From Aliivibrio sifiae (GTDB taxonomy: Bacteria > Pseudomonadota > Gammaproteobacteria > Enterobacterales > Vibrionaceae), in the NCBI RefSeq assembly GCF_002954705.1, contig NZ_MSCO01000001.1, forward strand, positions 1,446,066 to 1,510,065: DNA of 64,000 nt, written 5' to 3'. The notes beneath the pieces are model-generated. The model did no database searches, was not told the DNA's origin, and saw nothing but the letters and a program-made list of their open reading frames with translations. The first letter of the stretch is position 1. Each line of letters begins with the position of its first letter. Of this stretch, positions 7,492-13,253 are shown one piece after another. The position numbers were made by a program, and so were the translations under genes.

Positions 7492-7801
7492 GCTCAGCGA
7501 TGTGTGACAGGGTTTCTGGATGACGCTGAACCAATTTTAAAAGGGTTACCGCTTGTCCATTTGGTGCGCTACGCCCTTGTTCCCAATTTTCTAATGTACG
7601 AGATGATGTATGCAATAAACGCGCAAACACACCACGAGACATATTAAATTGTTCACGAATACTCACGATTTCATTAGGTGAAATATCTAACTCACTAAAA
7701 TCATTAACTTGATGATTTTTAAGGGTTAACTTACCCTCAGAATGTTCTTTAGCCTCAATAATAGCTGAACTTAACTCTGTAAATAGGTCACGATTGCTCA
7801 T
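7487..7801 (-). CDS. higA-2: HigA-2 antitoxin
   Basis: The 104-aa product has a disordered N-terminal part (1-40) and a Cro/C1-type helix-turn-helix (SIREQFNMSRGVFARLLHTSSRTLENWEQGRSAPNG, about 47-82). I recognise it as very close to V. cholerae HigA2, itself an integron cassette gene. The gene follows and overlaps the toxin gene, the toxin-first order that defines hig modules. It would neutralise HigB-2 and repress the shared promoter. Confidence 0.92.
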   Translation of the reverse strand: MSNRDLFTELSSAIIEAKEHSEGKLTLKNHQVNDFSELDISPNEIVSIREQFNMSRGVFARLLHTSSRTLENWEQGRSAPNGQAVTLLKLVQRHPETLSHIAEL

Positions 7802-8120
7802 TACGCCACGCCTCCATAAAAGCCTTTAATTGTTTCTTTTGGTCTGCGGTTAAATCGGACATTTCATTCTTGCCATAAATTGTCAGCAAGTAGAAACGAC
7901 GCTTTTCATCGAAGAAGTAGTAGATAACACGAGATCCGCCGCGCTTACCTTTCCCTTTACTTGCTACTCGAATTTTTCGCAAACCACCTGTACCTTGAAT
8001 CACGTCACCTTGTTTCGGGTTAGACATTAATTCAGCTTGAAAAAGTCTAAACTCTTCATCGCTGAGATACTCATTACGGTACTTTTCAAATATGGTCGAT
8101 TCGACAAATATACTTTTCAT
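7788..8120 (-). CDS. higB-2: HigB-2 toxin, RelE-fold mRNA interferase
   Basis: From the ATG at 8120 the product is 110 aa (MKSIFVESTIFEKYRNEYLS...), the same length as V. cholerae HigB2, which it closely resembles from memory. Conserved pieces include GGLRKIRVASKGKGKRGGSR and YYFFDEKRRFYLLTIYGKNE, the basic surface and active-site strands of RelE-fold ribosome-dependent nucleases. A TTG six bases further up gives the alternative MHMKS. The gene overlaps higA-2 by 14 bases. Its promoter is so close that the mRNA may be leaderless. Confidence 0.92.
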   Translation of the reverse strand: MKSIFVESTIFEKYRNEYLSDEEFRLFQAELMSNPKQGDVIQGTGGLRKIRVASKGKGKRGGSRVIYYFFDEKRRFYLLTIYGKNEMSDLTADQKKQLKAFMEAWRNEQS

Positions 8121-8170
8121 ATGCAAAGTATACGCAAGTAACGTACAGATAGCAAAACTGTACGCTATTA
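8121..8170 (-). promoter_or_regulatory. higBA-2 promoter and operator
   Basis: Minus strand TTGCTA, a 17-base spacer and TATACT, with only TTGCAT between the -10 box and the ATG at 8120. CGTACAG (8142-8148) and CTGTACG (8158-8164) form an inverted repeat across the -35/spacer, a likely HigA-2 operator. Confidence 0.65.
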
Positions 8171-8211
8171 ACGTAGTTATAATTTTTTGAAAGCTATACT
8201 GACCTGAGCTA

Positions 8212-8337
8212 TAACGCCGCGTTAAGTAGTGAGCAACGCAACCACTGAACTTGACCTATAGTACAGTAAACACTAAAGCCGATTAAGACCAAAAATGCCA
8301 CGCGTTGCGAATCTGTCTTAAACGCTTTGTTAGGGCT
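8212..8337 (-). repeat. attC site
   Basis: Minus strand starts CCCTAACAAAGCGTTTAAGAC, contains CGCAACGCGTGGCA, and ends CTTAACGCGGCGTTATAGC. The ends are complementary. This is a typical Vibrio attC of about 125 bases, overlapping the stop of the gene at 8330. Confidence 0.85.
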
Positions 8338-9097
8338 TAGAACTACAACACTCAGCTTCTAGTTCCATGAACCCTTCGATCACGCCTTCACGCAAAGTGT
8401 TAACGAAGCTTTCCAATGGCAGCCAGTTTTCTTTATCTAGCCAAACAATTGGGGATTCTTTTTCAGATGGTGGATTTAATTCTGCATAGTCCAAAGGGAA
8501 ATCTGTCTGGTGTGCCAGTTTATCTCGCAGGCTACGCCCTTTTGTAGAGTCAGAAATTATTGAAACCCATGATTTAGGGTCTTTTTTTAAGTCCTCAAAA
8601 TAGACGGCAATTTCAGGCTTTGGGTCAACTTTTGATAGATCTTTTATTAAGGAGTTGAAACTATCATAGCTATTTTTCTTCAGCTCATAAGGAAGCCTTT
8701 TATGAATCACTCCTGTAGCGACGTCCATCGCAGAACGAGCAAGTAAAACAAATGACTCCAAATGATAATGTATTTTAACTGCGTCATCACCGAACAGAGC
8801 AGGAGCATCCTGTACTGTTGTTGAATAAAAATCACGTTCTGCTTCCAACGCCTGCTCGCTTGCATACCACATTACACACAACTTTCTACAACTTTGAGTA
8901 AGCTTAGTGTATTGATAATGAATCTCTTCCTCGGTCTCATCTAAGTTAAGAATCAAATCTTCTAAGTCTAGCCCTGGAAGCTGACGCTTTATATTAAGTG
9001 AAAGCCGTTCATTGATTTCCACCCTAGTATCTTCTGGAATACCGATCTTGTCACCAAATGGCTGCTCTGAATATACTAATATTTCTAATTCTTTCAT
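8330..9097 (-). CDS. Unknown cassette protein, possible HEPN-like
   Basis: The 255-aa product is mostly helical and has no signal peptide or membrane segment. Residues about 106-135 (VKIHYHLESFVLLARSAMDVATGVIH) and 187-200 (GRSLRDKLAHQTDF) stand out: R191-x4-H196 fits the RxxxxH motif of HEPN nucleases, and a long helix with a preceding polar residue is found in that fold. The motif is short and could be chance. It ends inside its attC site. No partner gene shares the cassette. Confidence 0.7.
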   Translation of the reverse strand: MKELEILVYSEQPFGDKIGIPEDTRVEINERLSLNIKRQLPGLDLEDLILNLDETEEEIHYQYTKLTQSCRKLCVMWYASEQALEAERDFYSTTVQDAPALFGDDAVKIHYHLESFVLLARSAMDVATGVIHKRLPYELKKNSYDSFNSLIKDLSKVDPKPEIAVYFEDLKKDPKSWVSIISDSTKGRSLRDKLAHQTDFPLDYAELNPPSEKESPIVWLDKENWLPLESFVNTLREGVIEGFMELEAECCSSKP

Positions 9098-9124
9098 TCT
9101 CGAAAATCTCTAAATTGAGGTGGA

Positions 9125-9226
9125 GCCCTAACGCCGCATTAAGGTGTGAGCGGCGCTTGGCTATACTTGAGCGAAGCAAAACTGCCAAGCGTTGTGAATC
9201 ACTCTTAAATGCTTTGTTATAGGGCT
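9125..9226 (-). repeat. attC site
   Basis: Minus strand CCCTATAACAAAGCATTTAA at one end and CTTAATGCGGCGTTAGGGC at the other, with GCTTGGC and GCCAAGC inner repeats. Almost identical to the site at 9970-10070. It follows the gene at 9252. Confidence 0.88.
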
Positions 9227-9251
9227 TTTGGTAACAAATTATATTAACTAG

Positions 9252-9893
9252 CTAAACATCAAGTTCTCTAAGTAGTCTAAATATTTTAATTGCATGATCA
9301 CGTGGTATCGCAAACGCAACAGTTAAATCGGTACACTCATCATCCCGATTAGTCCTTTCTGTAAATGTATGGACAATAGTAATATCAGGATCGTTAGACG
9401 TAGAAAACATATACCCACCTGCAATAGCATTGTATTTCTGAAAGTCCGATTTTCCATATCTACGACAAAAATCATTATATTCCTTTCCAACTTGTATCCC
9501 ATACATTTTAGAAACACGATAAAGACAGAAGTGGTACAAATACCAATCTACAGATAATGCTAATTCCTTGTTAGTTTTAGCTGACTTCTCGACCCATTCT
9601 GTAACTAGAGCATCAGCCTCACTAGTGCATGCCATATGTAGTGCTTTGAAGTATATGACCATTTCTTCACCAAACTTTTCGCGTTTGAAGTCGTAGAATC
9701 CTCTCCCCCAATCAGTACCTATTTTAATTCGCTTTGCTTCACTAGCTTTCACGAGAATTAAACTTCGGCGCTCCCTCATATTCTGGGGGTAATTAATAGA
9801 ATCAAGGTAAGCTTGAACCCCACTATTTTTAAGAAGACTAACGAAGATTGGAATTTCTTCTTTTGTTGGCAGTTCAAGTAGTTTGTGTGACAT
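9252..9893 (-). CDS. Unknown cassette protein, 213 aa
   Basis: I do not recognise a family. The product is soluble, with no signal peptide; it starts MSHKLLELPTKEEIPIFVSL and has a mixed helix/strand C-terminal part (VAFAIPRDHAIKIFRLLREL). Cys residues are spread without a metal-binding pattern. It is a single-gene cassette bounded by attC sites 9125-9226 and 9970-10070, in the main cassette direction. Confidence 0.7.
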   Translation of the reverse strand: MSHKLLELPTKEEIPIFVSLLKNSGVQAYLDSINYPQNMRERRSLILVKASEAKRIKIGTDWGRGFYDFKREKFGEEMVIYFKALHMACTSEADALVTEWVEKSAKTNKELALSVDWYLYHFCLYRVSKMYGIQVGKEYNDFCRRYGKSDFQKYNAIAGGYMFSTSNDPDITIVHTFTERTNRDDECTDLTVAFAIPRDHAIKIFRLLRELDV

Positions 9894-9969
9894 GCTAGTA
9901 CTTACCTAATAATGAGAAATATTGATAGAGCCCTAGTCGTATCATGCACAACAATATGAATGATGACTA

Positions 9970-10070
9970 GCCCTATAACGCCGCATTAAGGTGTGAGCGA
10001 CGCTTGGCTATACTTGAGCGAAGCGAAAACGCCAAGCGTTGCGAATCACTCTTAAATGCTTTGTTAGGCT
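9970..10070 (-). repeat. attC site
   Basis: Minus strand starts GCCTAACAAAGCATTTAAG (a proper RYYYAAC core) and ends TTAATGCGGCGTTATAGGGC. It differs from the site at 9125-9226 at only a handful of positions over about 91 bases, so the two cassettes probably share a recent source array. Confidence 0.88.
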
Positions 10071-10287
10071 AATCTTGCGTGTAGTCTTGCCCTAACATAC
10101 CAAATTCAAACAACAGTGTATCGAGGTCCCCAAGTAGAGGATCGGTTGGGTATTTGCGTTTGGTATTTTCAATAACACGTTCGTAAAATCTGTAGTTAAT
10201 AGTACCACGCGCACCTGTACTAACTTTACGCGCCTCTTTCGAGAACTCTGCTTTTAACCAGTTAATTTGCTCTGAAATTTCACTCAC
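10069..10287 (-). CDS. Small unknown cassette protein, 72 aa
   Basis: Soluble and highly charged (MSEISEQINWLKAEFSKEARKVSTG...), without a known motif. It starts 14 bases after the stop of the 92-aa gene upstream and ends on its attC, so the two form a two-gene cassette. That layout suggests a functional pair, but neither member resembles a toxin or antitoxin I know. Confidence 0.6.
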   Translation of the reverse strand: MSEISEQINWLKAEFSKEARKVSTGARGTINYRFYERVIENTKRKYPTDPLLGDLDTLLFEFGMLGQDYTQD

Positions 10288-10301
10288 ACGACACCCTACG
10301 G

Positions 10302-10580
10302 TTAACTGATAGAAAACAAACCCGTAGTTTTGAACATTTCTAGATATTTTGGATTCATCGACTTCAAATTTTTGTGAAGATCTTCTAACTGAAAACCATC
10401 TGCTAGCATGATTTGAACAACCATGTTGTCTTCAGAAGCAATTTCAGTACAAGAGAACAAATTAATGTCTTCAACAAAAGCGCGAATGTACATATCAGCT
10501 TCTTCATGCTCTGGAATGATCGGACGCTCGGGACGCAAATCTTCATCTTTCAGGTATTCAAGTTTTAATTGGTAACGCAT
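10302..10580 (-). CDS. Small unknown cassette protein, 92 aa
   Basis: Begins MRYQLKLEYLKDEDLRPERP, acidic overall, with a strand-helix pattern (YIRAFVEDINLF, VVQIMLADGFQLEDLHKNLK). GGTG lies 7-8 bases before the ATG. First gene of the two-gene cassette bounded by attC 9970-10070 and the core site near 10644. No family recognised. Confidence 0.6.
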   Translation of the reverse strand: MRYQLKLEYLKDEDLRPERPIIPEHEEADMYIRAFVEDINLFSCTEIASEDNMVVQIMLADGFQLEDLHKNLKSMNPKYLEMFKTTGLFSIS

Positions 10581-10643
10581 CTTTACACCTCTTAATATTA
10601 TCTATGTAAACACTACCACTTTTGCTTGTTTTTTCATACATTT

Positions 10644-10814
10644 GCCTAACGCTCTTTCTACGACAAAATGTCTTATAGTCCCCTACCAGATTTGTCGCTA
10701 CTTATTCTATTAAGGCTTACTAGCCTTTTTCTTAAACTGAAATAAATCAACATCATAACAATTCGACATTCATCGCAGCATTCATGCTATGCGACAATCT
10801 GTCGCTTTATGCGG
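10644..10814 (-). repeat. Possible diverged attC behind the GNAT gene
   Basis: GCCTAAC at 10644-10650 is GTTAGGC on the minus strand, a good R' core. Between it and 10815 the minus strand has GCGACAGATTGTCGC and, further on, GCGACAAATCTG, which can pair as long inverted repeats. The R'' core is not clear. This may mark the last recognisable cassette toward the fdh locus. Confidence 0.4.
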
Positions 10815-11354
10815 CTAGTTCAAAGACTGCTTTAATAAACCATAAATAGCATGGTTAATAATACGTCCATTGAGGTTTTCTCGATTAGAAATAATGCCTT
10901 CTAATATCATGCCTAAACGCTCACAAACCTTACGGCTTGGTAGGTTGTGCTCGCCTGCTGCAATTTGAATTTTCTCAAGCTGTAAATCTGTGAATGCAAT
11001 CTCGATTAACTTAGAGACGGCACGAGTAATAATGCCCTTACCTTGGTAAGACTCACTAAGCCAATAACCAATTTCAGCCATTTTTAACTGGTGATTAATC
11101 GTATTGAAGCTAACATTACCAACCAACTCACCTTGGTAAATCATGGCGCAAACCATTCCTTTACCTTCGGCATAATCAAGTAACGATTTACGCACAAAGC
11201 GTAGAAAGAAATCCTCAGATTTAGCGTGTGACGGCCAAGCTAGCCATTGAGATAAATAGGCTTCTTCTTTTGAGACGATTTCAAAGTACTTTTTCGCAAA
11301 AGATGGCTCAATAAGTGCCAATTTCAATTCACTATCAACTTCCACTGTAAACAT
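10815..11354 (-). CDS. GNAT acetyltransferase, RimJ/RimL type
   Basis: The 179-aa product shows YLSQWLAWPSHAKS, EIGYWLSESYQGKGIITRAVSKLI (the acetyl-CoA loop, about 98-121) and LPSRKVCERLGMILEG (about 143-158), the usual order in ribosomal-protein serine acetyltransferase (RimL) relatives. Its true acceptor is unknown. It is in cassette orientation at the right end of the array. Confidence 0.85.
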   Translation of the reverse strand: MFTVEVDSELKLALIEPSFAKKYFEIVSKEEAYLSQWLAWPSHAKSEDFFLRFVRKSLLDYAEGKGMVCAMIYQGELVGNVSFNTINHQLKMAEIGYWLSESYQGKGIITRAVSKLIEIAFTDLQLEKIQIAAGEHNLPSRKVCERLGMILEGIISNRENLNGRIINHAIYGLLKQSLN

Positions 11355-11528
11355 AAGTCATCCTTTGAGGTGGTTATTTATCTTGCGTATATCATACCCT
11401 TTCTTAGGTAGATTTCATGTTTTTCTTTCTGTTTTGTTGTTGTTCTCTAAACTTGCTAACACCTTAAGTTATTGATAATAATGACAACAAATTGAGTTGC
11501 ATTAGTTCGGCTTTTGCTGAGCTACAGA

Positions 11529-11563
11529 CAAAAAAACCGAGCAAGTTACCCTGCTCGGTTTTT
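11529..11563 (-). terminator. Terminator of the fdh operon
   Basis: ACCGAGCA and TGCTCGGT form a perfect 8-base stem with A and T runs on both sides, so it can work in either direction. It lies about 35 bases past the fdhC stop. Confidence 0.8.
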
Positions 11564-11598
11564 GAATGTCGTATCAATTAAGAAGAACTAGATACTTA

Positions 11599-12615
11599 CT
11601 ACTTTTTGTCTTTTGGCTGATTCTCTGGTAAGTCTTTTACTTCTTCATACCATAAATCGTGGTGTTCTTTAGCCCATGTTTCGTCAACATCGCCTGTCAC
11701 CATGCCTTCTAGTCCAGCTTCCATACCGAATAAACCGATGTAGATGTGGAAGATGAAACCACAAATCAAGATCAACGCTGCAAGCATATGGATTAAGCTC
11801 GATAATTCCATATCACGGCGTAATTGGCCGAAGATAGGGAAATCTAGTACAAACCCACTGATCGCTGCGATTGCACCAAACCAGATTAGAAGCCAGAAAA
11901 TCGCTTTTTCACCACCGTTTGAGAAACCTGCTGATGGGTGCGAGCCTTTATGCTTACCAACCATACCGCCCATTTTCATGAACCATTGAATGTCAGTTTT
12001 GTTTACAATGGATTTTCTCCACCATTTCACTAAAACAGTCATTAATAGAATGCCAAAGATTGGGCCCATGTAGTTGTGATACTGCTTCGCGGCATAAATG
12101 ATCATGCCCCAAATATCGGTCGGTAATACTGGCTTTAAAAAGTGCTTACCATAAACCAAACATAATCCACTGAACGCCAGTGTTAAAAACGTGAACGCCA
12201 TGCTCCAGTGCAATGCACGGTCCATTTTGCTCCAACGTTGAATTCGACGTCCTGTTTTTGGTTTACTTAATTTTAGGGGACCGATGGTAAAATACGCCAA
12301 AGTCACCATTGCTAAACTACCAAAGATCGCTAATGCACCTAATGGTGACATCCACTTCTCTTTTAACACATACCACGTTTCACCTGCTGTACTGATAAGC
12401 ACACCATGCTCTGGTGATTGTGAGGTCGTATAGCCTTCTTCGCCCTCTCTTACTTGACGCCAAAAATCAGCACCACCAAGTTGGGTCATTTCTTTCTCTG
12501 CACTTTTCGCGGCTACACTGTCATTTGCCATGCTAGGCATAGCAAATGTCAGTGTTAATGCTGCCAATACTGGCAGCAATAACGAAAGAGAAAGACGTTT
12601 TAGTTGTTTCAACAT
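11599..12615 (-). CDS. fdhC: Formate dehydrogenase gamma subunit, cytochrome b
   Basis: The start is the ATG at 12615: it has GGAGAGAG just upstream, lies 16 bases past the fdhB stop, and gives a signal-like N-terminus (MLKQLKRLSLSLLLPVLAAL... cleaved near SMA-ND). A longer frame to 12696 would overlap fdhB. The 338-aa product has a periplasmic part followed by at least four membrane helices (LGALAIFGSLAMVTLAYF, ALHWSMAFTFLTLAFSGL, GPIFGILLMTVLV, LIHMLAALILICGFIFHIYIG). His in LHWSM, YHNY and IHML are likely heme ligands. It would pass electrons from FdhB to quinone. Confidence 0.92.
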   Translation of the reverse strand: MLKQLKRLSLSLLLPVLAALTLTFAMPSMANDSVAAKSAEKEMTQLGGADFWRQVREGEEGYTTSQSPEHGVLISTAGETWYVLKEKWMSPLGALAIFGSLAMVTLAYFTIGPLKLSKPKTGRRIQRWSKMDRALHWSMAFTFLTLAFSGLCLVYGKHFLKPVLPTDIWGMIIYAAKQYHNYMGPIFGILLMTVLVKWWRKSIVNKTDIQWFMKMGGMVGKHKGSHPSAGFSNGGEKAIFWLLIWFGAIAAISGFVLDFPIFGQLRRDMELSSLIHMLAALILICGFIFHIYIGLFGMEAGLEGMVTGDVDETWAKEHHDLWYEEVKDLPENQPKDKK

Positions 12616-12631
12616 CGCTCTCTCCACCGGA

Positions 12632-13240
12632 TTAGCTCTTAGTCGCATCGAACGATAAGTCTTCACCATTTGTCCAACCTGCGTCTTTCGCACCACGCTC
12701 TACAACACGTTGACGGAAGATGTCTGATACTTTTTCTGCATCACCAGCAAGCAGTGCTTTAGTCGAACATAGAGAAGCACACATTGGTAGTTTGCCTTCT
12801 GCAATACGGTTTGCGCCGTATTTTTCACGCTCTTCTTTTGATCCCGCTTCTGTTTCTGGTCCACCTGCACAGAACGTACATTTGTCCATTTTTCCACGCT
12901 CAGCAAAAGCACCCTGTTTAGGGAATTGCGGCGCACCAAATGGGCAAGCAAATAAGCAATAACCACAACCGATACAAAGATCTTTGTTATGCAATACAAT
13001 GCCATCTTCTGTGTGTTCAAAACAATCCGCAGGACAAACCGCCATACAAGGCGCATCAGTACAATGCATACAGGCAACTGAGATTGAGGTTTCACCCGGT
13101 TCACCATCGTTTAGTGTTACTACGCGACGACGTTGGATGCCCCACTCTAGTGCATCATCATTTTCGTTTTTACATGCTGTGACACAGCCGTTACATTCAA
13201 TACAACGCGTGGTGTCACATAAGAACTTCATTCTAGCCAT
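12632..13240 (-). CDS. fdhB: Formate dehydrogenase beta subunit, four 4Fe-4S
   Basis: The 202-aa product carries Cys groups CIECNGCVTACK (18-29), CMHCTDAPCMAVCPADC (about 57-73), CIGCGYCLFACP (about 88-99) and a last set CTFC...CASLC, i.e. the binding sites of four 4Fe-4S clusters. It has no C-terminal membrane helix, unlike E. coli FdnH, and therefore relies on FdhC for anchoring. It starts 14 bases after fdhA and is followed by fdhC. Confidence 0.93.
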   Translation of the reverse strand: MARMKFLCDTTRCIECNGCVTACKNENDDALEWGIQRRRVVTLNDGEPGETSISVACMHCTDAPCMAVCPADCFEHTEDGIVLHNKDLCIGCGYCLFACPFGAPQFPKQGAFAERGKMDKCTFCAGGPETEAGSKEEREKYGANRIAEGKLPMCASLCSTKALLAGDAEKVSDIFRQRVVERGAKDAGWTNGEDLSFDATKS

Positions 13241-13253
13241 TTTATATCACCCC

